A stretch of DNA of 64,000 bases, from assembly GCA_002361335.1 (NCBI GenBank), contig DESS01000156.1:39545-103544 (forward strand). The letters are read 5' to 3'. Both the position numbers and the translations under genes were made by a program. Below, in pieces: positions 9,064-17,836 of this stretch. The notes beneath the pieces were generated by a model. It worked only from the letters and a program-made list of their open reading frames with translations, was not told where the DNA came from and ran no database searches. The first letter of the stretch is position 1; every line of letters begins with the position of its first letter. This stretch comes from Richelia sp. UBA3308. GTDB taxonomy: Bacteria; Cyanobacteriota; Cyanobacteriia; Cyanobacteriales; Nostocaceae.

Positions 9064-9174
9064 AACGTAAGGAAATTAAGTTCTTTTTTTAATTGATAAA
9101 TAGACGAAGTTTAAATTATGTTGCTCAAAGGTTTTTAAGGGATTCCTTGAAGAAGGGTATTCCAATATTTAGTT

Positions 9175-10689
9175 ATGAAAAAATCTTCAACCGACATAAT
9201 AATTATTGGTGCTGGTATCTCGGGGCTAGCAGCCGGTTGCTATGCTCAGATGAACGGTTATCATACCCAGATATTCGAGATGCATAATCTACCGGGTGGC
9301 TTATGTACTGCATGGAAGCGCAACGGATATGTTTTTGATGGCTGCATTCACTACTTATTTGGTTCCGGTAAAGGACAACCATTTTATAGTATGTGGGAGG
9401 AACTAGGAGCCGTTCAAGGTAGACAGTTTGTTCATCACGATGAATTAATGCGTGTTAGCCAAGCAGGAGGTAAAACGTTAATTGTTTACAGTAATCCCGA
9501 TAAATTAGAATCCCATCTCAAGCAGCTTTCACCCAGAGACAGCAAATTAATTACTAACTTTTGTCAAGGTATTCGCGAGTTAACCCGCTTCGATTTATCC
9601 TTACTCCAGCAAAAGCCTAAAGCCTTAATGACAATTGCCGATTGGTGGGCTTTAGGTCGGCAAATACTCCCATTTTCCGGAATTTTAGCCAAATGGGGTA
9701 GAATTTCGGCCGAAGATTTTGCAAAACGCTTTCAAGACCCTTTTTTACGTAAAGCAATTCCGCAGATGTTTGCATGGAAAGATATTCCCATGATGGTGGG
9801 GATGTCATTACTAGCATATATGCACAATAAAAATGCTGGCTTTCCTATAGGAGCATCCTTGGAGTTTGCTCGCGCTATTGAGAAGCGCTATTTAGGATTA
9901 GGCGGTAAAATTTACTATGATTCCCAAGTAGAAAGAATATTAGTACGAGAAGATAAGGCTATTGGAGTGCGGCTTTACAACAATAAAGAATATTGCAGTA
10001 GTCGCATAATCTCTGCTTGTGATGGTAGGAGTACATTATTTAATTTACTTCGGGGTGAATATGTAACTGAAGAGATGGAAATGCTTTACGACGGTTATTT
10101 CCCCGTACATTCGCAACTTCAAGTATCTCTAGGTGTTAACCGCTATTTATCACAAGAACCTCACTGGGTAACTTATTTACTAAATCAACCTGTAGTAATT
10201 GCTGGTGAGGAATGCAGGGAAATTAGTGTAAAGCACTATTGTTTTGACTCCTCTTTAGCTCCACCTGGGAAGTCAGTATTAATTATAATGCTAAGAACAT
10301 CATACGATTATTGGCAGCGAATTTACGGTCGTAAAATTTATGATGCCGAACAAATCCAAGAGTCGAGTATTTTAATTGATTTATTAGAAGAATTTTATCC
10401 CGGTATTAAAGCTGATATTGAATATATTGATGTTGCTACACCCATGAGTTACGAACGCTATACGGGAAACTGGCAGGGTTCGAGTTGTGGCTGGTTGTTA
10501 ACCAAAGAAATAATGGGAATGATGATTTCTGGTCTACCCAAAACTTTACCAGATTTAGATTGTTTTTATATGATTGGGCAATGGGTAGAACCAGGTGGAA
10601 GTGTTCCGGTAGTCGCCATGTCGGGACGCAATATTATCCAGCAAATTTGTCATGAAGATAGCAAAGTATTTCAGGTAAACAAACAATAA
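9175..10689 (+). CDS. FAD-dependent carotenoid isomerase/desaturase-like oxidoreductase
   Basis: A 504-residue flavoprotein of the phytoene desaturase/CrtISO superfamily. The dinucleotide-binding signature IIIGAGISGLAAG is at about 8-20, with the following acidic residue and the LPGGLC motif at about 38-43. The C-terminal FAD-contact region with GxSxP-like residues (PGGSVPVVAMSG) lies at about 473-484. Such enzymes act on polyenes or related hydrophobic substrates. The exact substrate is not evident, and related proteins also include all-trans-retinol saturases. It follows the 97-residue gene by 111 bp and may share its transcript. No strong ribosome site is visible, so the start could lie a few codons downstream. 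Confidence 0.8.
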   Translation: MKKSSTDIIIIGAGISGLAAGCYAQMNGYHTQIFEMHNLPGGLCTAWKRNGYVFDGCIHYLFGSGKGQPFYSMWEELGAVQGRQFVHHDELMRVSQAGGKTLIVYSNPDKLESHLKQLSPRDSKLITNFCQGIRELTRFDLSLLQQKPKALMTIADWWALGRQILPFSGILAKWGRISAEDFAKRFQDPFLRKAIPQMFAWKDIPMMVGMSLLAYMHNKNAGFPIGASLEFARAIEKRYLGLGGKIYYDSQVERILVREDKAIGVRLYNNKEYCSSRIISACDGRSTLFNLLRGEYVTEEMEMLYDGYFPVHSQLQVSLGVNRYLSQEPHWVTYLLNQPVVIAGEECREISVKHYCFDSSLAPPGKSVLIIMLRTSYDYWQRIYGRKIYDAEQIQESSILIDLLEEFYPGIKADIEYIDVATPMSYERYTGNWQGSSCGWLLTKEIMGMMISGLPKTLPDLDCFYMIGQWVEPGGSVPVVAMSGRNIIQQICHEDSKVFQVNKQ

Positions 10690-10896
10690 AATTGCTGCTA
10701 TTTTTAAAGAATGAATAATAGTTTTCGATATTTAAAAAAAATGTAAATAAATAAGTTTATTTGAAGCATTAAATTCTTAAGTAAGTTAATATTAAAGTGT
10801 AAGCAGTAATTGATGAATGGAAAATAATTAAAGTAATTAACAAAGCACATTTATTCTTACTTTACTTACGGTAATTATATATAGGAGGTCGAGGTT

Positions 10897-11277
10897 ATGT
10901 TGCGCGAACGTTTAACCGTGATTCCTGAAGAAAATGCGAATATTCTTACAGATGAAGAATCTCTCACCCGCGAAATCGATTTAGATAACACTAATGAAGT
11001 GATGACAGAATTGATGCGTGTTATGGTGTTCCACGATTTTAAGACGATGGATGCTGACCCCACTCGTTGGGCTATGCAAGGAGGTTTGATAAAAACAGGT
11101 CAACGAAATCCTCACAAAATACAAGCATTCGTCAACATTGGTGCATCGGACAATATATTCGTGCAAATTGAGATTATTCGCATACCCGAAAATCCAATGA
11201 TTCTTGTAAAAGGCAATTTCAAAACTACAGAAGTTTTGGAAATGATTCGCAATTTACCTTATTTCCCTCGGGATTAA
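10897..11277 (+). CDS. Hypothetical 126-residue soluble protein
   Basis: ATG follows AGGAGG at ideal distance, which settles the start. There is no signal peptide or membrane segment. The sequence is mixed, with a helix-rich first half and strand-like segments after residue 70. I do not recognise the family. It stands alone between the flavoprotein and SH3 genes with about 200-bp gaps on each side and has no tandem CTCA promoter. Confidence 0.65.
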   Translation: MLRERLTVIPEENANILTDEESLTREIDLDNTNEVMTELMRVMVFHDFKTMDADPTRWAMQGGLIKTGQRNPHKIQAFVNIGASDNIFVQIEIIRIPENPMILVKGNFKTTEVLEMIRNLPYFPRD

Positions 11278-11330
11278 AACAAGGTCTGATTCTGATATCT
11301 TTTAATGCCAATGGAAATGCAGGTTAATTA

Positions 11331-11363
11331 TGTAGAGACGTTGGCGGATACAACGTCTTTACA
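11331..11363. repeat. GTAGAGACG-type dispersed hairpin
   Basis: TGTAGAGACGTTG and CAACGTCTTTACA form 13-bp arms with one mismatch around a 7-base loop, 54 bases after a gene end. Related hairpins occur at 50120-50142 and 58847-58867, each also just after a plus-strand gene. This type of repeat is common in Nostocales. It may act as a transcription terminator. Confidence 0.55.
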
Positions 11364-11484
11364 TGATTGAATGTGCATTCAGAATTAGTCTAATATTTTA
11401 ATAACTTGTTTTTTCTTAACACAGTAGTTTTAAAACTGAATTTAATTATATATAAAACCATATTTTTATCAAGAGGTGATTTAT

Positions 11485-12147
11485 GTGTTACATAGCAAAA
11501 GTACAAAGAATTTAGGTCTTTTAAGTATCGCTTTACTTATTGGTCTAATTATTCCCGCTTGTTCGGATTATTTACTTGCAAAACCAACTGTCCAGAAACA
11601 AGAACTTAAACCCAGTGTTTGCCAAATTTCTTTAAACAAAACGTCTTCTAAGAAGTCAACACTCACAGCCTGCAATCCAAGGAAACCAATTAAAAATAAA
11701 CGTACTTGTAATGTAGGTGCTTTTGTGATTGATAAAGATCCAAAAGGTTTGAATGTACGTAGCGGCCCCGGTACTAAATATAGAATAATTGACAAGTTGC
11801 CCACTACTTACGAAATAGCACCTGTTGAGGTAAGAATTGCAGCTTCTGTCGGTAACTGGGTAATGATTACCGAAGCAAGAGATCCAGCAGAAGGCAAAAT
11901 TGAATTTCAAGGACGTGGATGGGTTTATGCACCATTGTTAGGCACGATTACAGGAGGTCAATCAGGTATTTGGGGATATACTCAACCAAACAAAAATAGT
12001 CCGAAATTATTAGCAACACTACCGTCAACAACAATTGTGAAGCTGAATGCGTGCAATGGGAAATGGATCAAAATTGAATACGGAAATAGAAAAGCTTGGC
12101 TTGCACCACAGGATTACTGTCCGACTCTAATTACCAGATGTAGCTGA
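11485..12147 (+). CDS. Exported protein with two SH3-like domains
   Basis: About 220 residues from a GTG start at 11485, which sits a few bases after AAGAGGTG. An earlier in-frame GTG at 11476 lies inside that ribosome site and is less likely. Residues about 9-28 are hydrophobic and end IPAC, a possible lipobox, so the protein is probably exported and perhaps lipidated. A bacterial SH3b unit begins with LNVRSGPGTKY near residue 90. A second, more diverged unit occupies about 155-215. Such domains usually bind peptidoglycan or envelope ligands. Several cysteines in the mature part could form disulfides. It has no tandem CTCA promoter. Confidence 0.75.
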   Translation: MLHSKSTKNLGLLSIALLIGLIIPACSDYLLAKPTVQKQELKPSVCQISLNKTSSKKSTLTACNPRKPIKNKRTCNVGAFVIDKDPKGLNVRSGPGTKYRIIDKLPTTYEIAPVEVRIAASVGNWVMITEARDPAEGKIEFQGRGWVYAPLLGTITGGQSGIWGYTQPNKNSPKLLATLPSTTIVKLNACNGKWIKIEYGNRKAWLAPQDYCPTLITRCS

Positions 12148-12305
12148 GTAAATTGCAAATCAGATGCTTAAGAAACAAGCTTCTCAAAAATAGGAAAAAA
12201 GCACAATCTTTAATCTCAATGATAAAATCCTCTTTAACTGATACCAATTAAGGTACTTTGATAAGGAGGATTTAGATATATCAAATTAAACAAGCCCTGA
12301 ATAAG

Positions 12306-12443
12306 ATGAATAATAATTTAATAAACCAATCTCAAAGCGATAAAAAATTTTCATTACTGACATACTTACTGATAGTATTTGCAATTTATTTGCCTTTTCA
12401 AGCATTTATTGCCTTTAGAGTCAGTTTAGTCGAGAATCAATAA
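12306..12443 (+). CDS. Possible 45-residue membrane peptide
   Basis: An open frame of 45 codons with one clear hydrophobic segment (about residues 16-39) preceded by two Lys. An AAGGAGG lies about 36 bases upstream, too far for this ATG, and no better start is in frame. Its end overlaps the end of the opposing lipoprotein gene by 23 bp. It may be real but is weakly supported. Confidence 0.3.
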   Translation: MNNNLINQSQSDKKFSLLTYLLIVFAIYLPFQAFIAFRVSLVENQ

Positions 12444-12789
12444 AGTTACAGGCTTCTGTATTTTCATGCTGGCAAGATTGGATTATAAAAATTTCTTTGT
12501 CTATTGTAATAACTTCATTTTTGTCTTTTATAGAACTAATAACTGTATTGGTAATACCCCCTCGTTCATAAAGATTTGTTTCCACGCTTTTAAGATAACG
12601 TTCTCTATTGTTCCGCCAATTTTGTCCGGAGATTCGGTTTGTTAATCCGCTATCTTCAGCTACAGGAGGAATTTCATCTGTGGGAGTATTTGACGAACAA
12701 CTTGTAATTGAAATTACGAGCAATGCAAGTCCTAAAATAGATATAGTAGAGGAAAGTATTTTTGTTTTGATTTTGGATATAGTTTTCAC
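12421..12789 (-). CDS. Small lipoprotein, 122 residues
   Basis: The start is GTG at 12787-12789, because AGGAGGTG lies directly upstream. An earlier in-frame ATG at 12825 is on the far side of that site. A hydrophobic stretch ends ITSC, a plausible lipobox, followed by Ser/Thr/Pro-rich linker. The mature domain has a conserved RNNRERYL-type segment and two Cys near the C-terminus. I do not recognise a family. It is the second gene after the tandem CTCA promoter at 13119-13151, behind a 45-codon gene. A frameshifted copy lies at 39771-39925, and a scrap of the 3' end lies near 47690-47720, so this family has been duplicated within the window. Confidence 0.7.
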   Translation of the reverse strand: MKTISKIKTKILSSTISILGLALLVISITSCSSNTPTDEIPPVAEDSGLTNRISGQNWRNNRERYLKSVETNLYERGGITNTVISSIKDKNEVITIDKEIFIIQSCQHENTEACNFIDSRLN

Positions 12790-12888
12790 TTCAAACACCT
12801 CCTGAATTGAAAGTATCTGAATCAAGGTATTGCATAATTCAAGTATGAATTGAATAATGCAATCCTTGAAAATGTTATTTTTAAGTAA

Positions 12889-13026
12889 TTAAGAAGATTT
12901 GACGGGTACGGTAATTAAAACACCATCTTTATCCTGTCTAGTAAATACAGGTAAGTCTTCTTTTGCTGGTGAGCCTTTATTTTTTCTTCCAGCATTTTTG
13001 AGAATAAAAATAAATAAGTTAATCAT
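12889..13026 (-). CDS. 45-residue peptide with strong ribosome site
   Basis: ATG at 13024-13026 follows GGAGG by 7 bases, and the frame ends at TAA 12889-12891. Residues 2-9 are hydrophobic, followed by a basic Lys/Arg/Asn stretch and a C-terminal half with alternating hydrophobic residues. No family is recognised. It is first in the unit driven by the tandem CTCA promoter at 13119-13151 and lies 99 bp before the lipoprotein gene. The promoter, ribosome site and open frame together make it likely to be expressed. Confidence 0.6.
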   Translation of the reverse strand: MINLFIFILKNAGRKNKGSPAKEDLPVFTRQDKDGVLITVPVKSS

Positions 13027-13118
13027 ATATACCTCCACAAAGATATACTATTGTTCCGCAAACAAATATATAAGTCCTGTTTGAGAAAGCTTTCTACTTA
13101 GAGCTTATCTATATTTAA

Positions 13119-13151
13119 ATATTAAGATAAGAAAATGAGGAACTTGTGAGG
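13119..13151 (-). promoter_or_regulatory. Tandem CTCA promoter of the 45-residue peptide and lipoprotein
   Basis: Gene-strand order: CCTCA, 6 bp, CCTCA, 11 bp, TAATAT. The -10 is about 93 bp before the 45-codon gene. Confidence 0.75.
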
Positions 13152-13170
13152 AAGATGTTGAAAAATGGGT

Positions 13171-14001
13171 TTAGCAAAATTCAGCTTGTTCAAAATTTGC
13201 ACGGAAAAAATCAAAGTATTTATCAGTACCAAACCACCAACCTACATTTATTTGAGAAGGAATTGTGAATCCCTCGAATGTTTTCTCTGACAAAACTTCT
13301 CCACCAAAGGGAATATAAGTATGGCTACCATCTTCTGTTTTATCTCCCCAGCGTAGTAAAGAAACTTTTAAGACTTTACCCTTTGAATCAATCACAAATT
13401 TTAAGATAACTGGTTCGTCATCAACTTTCATGCTGGCTTCAATAGTATTATCATCAATAGCCTGCCAATCAACACTATTTTGCGGTAATAAAGCTGAAGG
13501 TAGCCAAAAAGATTCTCCTATAAATCTACCAATAGCCGAACGAGTGATATCTTGATTATGAGCATTTACAACTGGAATGATTCCCCATATTGAAAAACGC
13601 ATTCTAGCAAAATTATTAAAGCAATAATCAGCACCAATATATTTCGTTAAACCGCTACCAATTTTGGCTTTCCAAACAAATCCTTTTAATGCACTGATAA
13701 TTTGTTCGGCTTGCATCGGTAGCCAAGGTTTATCTGAAGATAATCTAAAACTACCATTCATTGTTAATTTTACGAAATTGGCTAAAGGAGTTCCCGGTTG
13801 AATTGTATGGAGAAAATAACGCTGTACGGGTTGTGGTAATTCCGCAATCATTTCGGTAGTAAATACAGAATTATTTGGAGTTGTTTCTAAGGAATGCCAA
13901 ATTTTATTAGTTTCCCTAACCTCTGTTAAGAATTTCAGATAAACAGCGATTGACGAGAAAGTAATGAATGCAGCAATAATTAATAAAATGTTGAGAATCA
14001 T
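13171..14001 (-). CDS. DUF6920/DUF6544-like membrane-anchored protein
   Basis: A 276-residue protein with an N-terminal membrane helix (residues 2-25) and a long soluble domain. Features of the family I recognise are LPQPVQRYF near 55-63, a Trp/Gly-rich middle, and a C-terminal WWFGTDKYFDFFR segment. Function is unknown. GGGAGG precedes the ATG. It lies 63 bp downstream of the phosphofructokinase gene and is probably third in the DUF2949-pfkA operon. A truncated paralogue consisting of only the N-terminal helix occurs at 39918-40088. Confidence 0.75.
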   Translation of the reverse strand: MILNILLIIAAFITFSSIAVYLKFLTEVRETNKIWHSLETTPNNSVFTTEMIAELPQPVQRYFLHTIQPGTPLANFVKLTMNGSFRLSSDKPWLPMQAEQIISALKGFVWKAKIGSGLTKYIGADYCFNNFARMRFSIWGIIPVVNAHNQDITRSAIGRFIGESFWLPSALLPQNSVDWQAIDDNTIEASMKVDDEPVILKFVIDSKGKVLKVSLLRWGDKTEDGSHTYIPFGGEVLSEKTFEGFTIPSQINVGWWFGTDKYFDFFRANFEQAEFC

Positions 14002-14064
14002 TTCACCCTCCCGAACTCAATTTAAGTTAATCGAATTGCTATCGTTTTGGATGATTAGTTGTAT

Positions 14065-15192
14065 TTAGCTATAACCTAAAGGTAAAGAACCAATAGAATT
14101 TTCTAATCTAGAAATATGCTCGGTATTTCCCACATAAATACCCAAAGATTGCGCCGTTTTGACAAGAAAATTATCGGGTTTTACCAGCGATGGACTTTTA
14201 GCTATAACATGAACTAAAGGTACTGCTACTACTTCTCCATTTTGCCAAGCCACCATTTTTGCAGTTTCTCCCTTCGCAATCAAATCTACAGCAGCTTTAC
14301 CAAAAGCACTTGCCAACAATCTATCACCTGCTGAAGGAATACCTCCCCGTTGAATATGTCCCAATACTGAAACTCTAATATCTAACTGATTGTGGGAACA
14401 GTTACGAATTTCATCAGCAATATATTGTCCCATGCCGCAGGATGGTTTTGCTGTTTCACATTGAGGATAACAACAACTATCTTTAGCTATTCGAGCGCCT
14501 TCTGCAACAACTACAATTCCAAATCTGCGTCCCCAATTATCTCGTAATTCCCGTAAGTGGGAACAAGCACCCTTAATTGAATAAGGTATTTCCGGAATCA
14601 AAATACAGTCAGCCCCTCCAGCAATTCCAGCCTGAAGCGCTAAATGTCCCGCACTCCTTCCCATTACTTCCACAATCATTACCCTATCGTGACTTGCAGC
14701 AGTAAAAGTTAAGCGGTTTAAAGCATCAACAACTGTATTCACAGCAGTGTCAAAACCTACAACTTTTTCCGTAAATGCAACATCATTATCAATAGTTTTG
14801 GGAATTGCAATAAACTGCCAATTACCTTTTTTTTGCAATTCATCAAGAATCGCCAAACTACCATCTCCCCCAATACCAATTAAAGCATCTAATTCTAATG
14901 CATTGTAACCAGCGATTATTTCATCAATATGAGCTAAAGTATCACCCTTATTAATACTACCAAGAATAGTACCTCCCATATTTAACAAAGGATTCATACC
15001 TCGTAAATCCATACCGTGTAGGGTTAGAGGAATAGCTTTTTGTTCTAACAACCCCGTTGTCGCATAGGGAATACCAAAAACTTGCCAATCATAAGTTACA
15101 ATCGCGTGGCTAACTACTGCTCGAATTGCAGCATTAAGTCCGGGACAATCACCACCACTTGTCAGGATACCAAGACGTTTTTGAGTTTTCAT
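14065..15192 (-). CDS. pfkA: 6-phosphofructokinase
   Basis: A 375-residue enzyme that phosphorylates fructose-6-phosphate in glycolysis. Visible motifs are LTSGGDCPGLN at 10-20, IGGDGS near 108 (Gly at the position that favours ATP over pyrophosphate), PKTIDND near 131 (catalytic Asp, with Lys where the E. coli enzyme has Gly), MGRSAGHLA, and GHIQRGG. The Gly plus Lys combination occurs in ATP-dependent enzymes of cyanobacteria and plants. It starts 11 bp after the DUF2949 gene, so the two are co-transcribed from the tandem CTCA promoter at 15433-15465. This ties the promoter to the main glycolytic control step. Confidence 0.95.
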   Translation of the reverse strand: MKTQKRLGILTSGGDCPGLNAAIRAVVSHAIVTYDWQVFGIPYATTGLLEQKAIPLTLHGMDLRGMNPLLNMGGTILGSINKGDTLAHIDEIIAGYNALELDALIGIGGDGSLAILDELQKKGNWQFIAIPKTIDNDVAFTEKVVGFDTAVNTVVDALNRLTFTAASHDRVMIVEVMGRSAGHLALQAGIAGGADCILIPEIPYSIKGACSHLRELRDNWGRRFGIVVVAEGARIAKDSCCYPQCETAKPSCGMGQYIADEIRNCSHNQLDIRVSVLGHIQRGGIPSAGDRLLASAFGKAAVDLIAKGETAKMVAWQNGEVVAVPLVHVIAKSPSLVKPDNFLVKTAQSLGIYVGNTEHISRLENSIGSLPLGYS

Positions 15193-15203
15193 CGCAATTT
15201 ACC

Positions 15204-15401
15204 TTAAATACTTGCATCTAACCAGTTAAAAATCTGCTCCAACTGGCTCAACTTCACCAGTCCATATTGCCAGAGAACCATCGGTAATAAGTCCGGCGAA
15301 TTTTGTTGTAGATTTCGCAATGCTAACTCTATCCCATCTTTAGAAATAGCCAAATCTTCCTGTAGAAAACTGATAAATTTTGTAAATTTAGCGGTAGGCA
15401 T
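15204..15401 (-). CDS. DUF2949 family protein
   Basis: A 65-residue cyanobacterial protein. The pattern FISFLQEDLAIS, then LPMVLWQYGLV, then LEQIFNWLD, is the DUF2949 signature. It is all-helical and soluble, and no biochemical role is known. It is the first gene of the operon with pfkA (11-bp gap) and sits about 31 bp from the -10 of a tandem CTCA promoter. Confidence 0.8.
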   Translation of the reverse strand: MPTAKFTKFISFLQEDLAISKDGIELALRNLQQNSPDLLPMVLWQYGLVKLSQLEQIFNWLDASI

Positions 15402-15432
15402 TATCTACACCCCTCACAACAGCTTGATTCTC

Positions 15433-15465
15433 AGATTACGGAGAAAATTTGAGAAACTTGTGAGG
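15433..15465 (-). promoter_or_regulatory. Tandem CTCA promoter of the DUF2949-pfkA operon
   Basis: Gene-strand order: CCTCA, 6 bp, TCTCA, 11 bp, TAATCT. The -10 ends 32 bp before the start codon. Confidence 0.75.
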
Positions 15466-15490
15466 ATTACGGTAATATTCTGATTTCTAA

Positions 15491-15524
15491 GTTGGGCATG
15501 GGGCATTGGGCATGGGGCATGGGG
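15491..15524. repeat. GGGCATGGGGCATT dispersed short repeat
   Basis: Tandem GGGCAT(T/G)GG units in a purine-rich tract. Nearly the same tract, with matching flanks (TAAGTT before, AAATAAATT after), is at 20518-20543. It is a familiar intergenic repeat of filamentous cyanobacteria. Confidence 0.6.
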
Positions 15525-15695
15525 AAATAAATTCACGACTTCAATTATTGGTAATGGCAATTATTTTTTCATGGGGACTGACAAGACAAGATTGAAGATT
15601 TCTAGCACTAATAAAAAAACTCACAATTTTCTTATTTTTTTCTGACAAACTCAGAAATAGGAGTATAGCCCTAAATCAATATTGGGAGAAATAAA

Positions 15696-17126
15696 ATGAA
15701 TGGCAGCACATTCACAAAAGATTATCTCAAAAATGAATATAAGCGAAAAATGAGCGGTACAGAGCGTAAATTTCTGAGGATACCAAGCGCAAACGTTGTT
15801 ATGGTAGCTCAAATAAATGGACTGGTTTCTCGCGAGCAACTTAAAGCAGCAGTCATAAAAGCCAGACAAAAGCATTTTCTCTTGGGTATTCGCGTCAGCC
15901 TGGATAAAGATTCTGCTGGATGGTTTACACAGAAAAATGTTCCCGAAATCCCGGTTGAGGTAATGCCCAGATTCACTAATGAAGATTGGATTCAGACGAC
16001 TATAGAAGAACTCAAACGCACTTTTTCAATCCAAACAGGTCCCCTTATCCGTTTTCTTCTGCTTCAATCTCCCGAAGTCTCAGATTTAATTGTTACCGCA
16101 CATCATAGTATTTGTGACGGTCGTTCCTTGGTATATCTAATTCGTGACATCATGGTATACCTAAGTAATCCTCAACAGGATGTGGAAACCCCACAAGTTA
16201 TACCAGTTGTGGTTGAAGATTGTCTTCCGTCCTCGGTTATGGGTAGTTTTTTCTACAGATTGATTGTGAAGAGAATAAATAGGAAATGGATACGTAAGGG
16301 AATCTCTTTTAATGAAAACGATTATAAAGACCTTCATCAAACATTCTGGCTGAACAATAAAGTATCAATACTATCGTGGGAATTAACAGAACCGCAAACA
16401 TCCATCTTGGTATCTCGATGTCGGCAAGAACAAGTTACCATCAATAGTGCGCTTTATGCTGCATTTATTGCTGCTCAAAACCATATTCAAGGAGACTCTC
16501 AGCCTTATTTGCAAAATATTATGGTGCCAGTTGACTTTAGAAGTCGGCTGAATAAACCTGTTGGCGAAGCAATTGGTTTTTATGTCTCAGCCGTGATGTT
16601 CAAGCAGAAATATCATCCAAAGAAATCCTTTTGGGATATGGCAGGAATAATTGATAAGAAAATTAAACAGCGCTTGACAAATAAAAATATTTTTCAAGGG
16701 GAGAGACTAAATTTATTATCTCCATCTCTTATGGATGGGCTTGTGTTTGCCAAGCAAGGGAAATTGAACGATAAAATGGCTTTAAATCTGCTGAAGAAGA
16801 AAGGCTTGGATAAACTATTTGCGGGTATTGTAATTAGCAATCTTGGTAAGATAGATATTCCGGTTGATTATGGTAACTTGCATTTAGAAGCAGTTAGGGG
16901 AGCGGCTGTATATTCGGATAGCGCAGAAAAAATACTAGAAGTAGTAACAGTAGGTGGCAAAATGTATCTGACTCTTACTTTCGGGGATACAATCATTGCT
17001 GCAGATGTAGTAGCAAAAGTCAAAGATACTGCAATGAAATATCTCGCTGAAGCGGTTATTGCTCCTTGTCAATTAAATGACCAATCGCACAGTTCGGTTG
17101 GCGACTTCATGCGGGGATTAGGATAG
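15696..17126 (+). CDS. Condensation-domain acyltransferase-like protein
   Basis: A stand-alone 476-residue protein of the chloramphenicol-acetyltransferase/condensation superfamily (NRPS C domain, PapA and wax-ester synthase relatives). The catalytic HHxxxDG motif appears as HHSICDG near residues 135-141. Such enzymes transfer acyl groups from CoA or a carrier protein to an alcohol or amine. No NRPS, PKS or carrier protein gene is adjacent, so the substrate is open. The 3' end overlaps the opposing secreted-protein gene by 58 bp. A single ACTCA lies upstream at 15619, but the second half-site and the -10 do not match, so I do not assign the shared promoter. Confidence 0.82.
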   Translation: MNGSTFTKDYLKNEYKRKMSGTERKFLRIPSANVVMVAQINGLVSREQLKAAVIKARQKHFLLGIRVSLDKDSAGWFTQKNVPEIPVEVMPRFTNEDWIQTTIEELKRTFSIQTGPLIRFLLLQSPEVSDLIVTAHHSICDGRSLVYLIRDIMVYLSNPQQDVETPQVIPVVVEDCLPSSVMGSFFYRLIVKRINRKWIRKGISFNENDYKDLHQTFWLNNKVSILSWELTEPQTSILVSRCRQEQVTINSALYAAFIAAQNHIQGDSQPYLQNIMVPVDFRSRLNKPVGEAIGFYVSAVMFKQKYHPKKSFWDMAGIIDKKIKQRLTNKNIFQGERLNLLSPSLMDGLVFAKQGKLNDKMALNLLKKKGLDKLFAGIVISNLGKIDIPVDYGNLHLEAVRGAAVYSDSAEKILEVVTVGGKMYLTLTFGDTIIAADVVAKVKDTAMKYLAEAVIAPCQLNDQSHSSVGDFMRGLG

Positions 17127-17623
17127 AGATACAATTTACCTACATTCAAACTCGCCTGTTTAAAAATAATCCAATCAACCCGATTTTCGCCTATCCCATC
17201 GCTATGAGCCAAACTTCCCTGACTCATATTTAATCTGCCTTCTTTATCCCAATAAAAATTTTTTTGAGGAATTTTACGTCGAGTACCTTCACCCCAGGAA
17301 ATTATCATTCCTTCACCATATAGCCAATCCTGGGAAAGCTTACCACGGAGGCATACAAAGTCACCACTGTGGGGTGAGCCATAATAACCATCGATAATCT
17401 TACCTTTCTTCACACCATTGAGACATACTCCTGCTCCATCACGCCAATCTTCAGGGTTAGGCTCAGTACACAGTTGATAGGCTCCATCTGGAAGATTAGC
17501 CAGTGAAGTGTCTGGGGAAATACTAGTCTTTTGTTCTTTTTCTAATGATAATGTAACTGCGTTGGGAAATAGCAAGCAGCCAACTAAAGTTATCCAAGCA
17601 ATAGAATTACACCAGCTAAACAT
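17069..17623 (-). CDS. Secreted hypothetical protein, 184 residues
   Basis: Residues 1-25 resemble a signal peptide. The mature part is rich in Trp, Gly, Tyr and Cys with short repeated turns such as LPDGAYQLC and GKIIDGYYG. No family is recognised. It carries its own tandem CTCA promoter (17654-17686), whose -10 begins 31 bp upstream of the ATG. It is convergent with the acyltransferase gene, with a 58-bp coding overlap. Confidence 0.65.
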   Translation of the reverse strand: MFSWCNSIAWITLVGCLLFPNAVTLSLEKEQKTSISPDTSLANLPDGAYQLCTEPNPEDWRDGAGVCLNGVKKGKIIDGYYGSPHSGDFVCLRGKLSQDWLYGEGMIISWGEGTRRKIPQKNFYWDKEGRLNMSQGSLAHSDGIGENRVDWIIFKQASLNVGKLYLYPNPRMKSPTELCDWSFN

Positions 17624-17653
17624 ATTGTATGTCTCCGAGTGCTTTCTGTGTTT

Positions 17654-17686
17654 ATCCTATTGGGACAACTTGGCGAACTTGTGAGT
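17654..17686 (-). promoter_or_regulatory. Tandem CTCA promoter of the 184-residue secreted protein
   Basis: Gene-strand order: ACTCA, 6 bp, CGCCA, 11 bp, TAGGAT. The second half-site is the weakest in the set, but the surrounding CACAAGTT and the spacing match. It is divergent from 17714-17746. Confidence 0.6.
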
Positions 17687-17713
17687 TTACAATCCCTTTC
17701 TCTATGTTGGATA

Positions 17714-17746
17714 CCTCACAAATCCCTCACATCTTTAGCTTAAATT
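17714..17746 (+). promoter_or_regulatory. Tandem CTCA promoter of the flavodoxin-like reductase
   Basis: CCTCA at 17714 and 17725, 11 bp, TAAATT at 17741-17746. The start codon is 91 bp downstream. Confidence 0.75.
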
Positions 17747-17836
17747 TGGAAGTGAGGAATTAGGATGCATCTTCATTGAAAATAATGAAGACTCATCATC
17801 CTATTAAAATACTTATCGGTCTATAGGAAGTTTCTT

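Noticed and set aside
15619..15640. ACTCACAATTTTC upstream of the acyltransferase gene as another tandem CTCA promoter
   Set aside because: Only one half-site fits. The position 11 bp upstream is CTAAT and the position for the -10 is TTTTTT.
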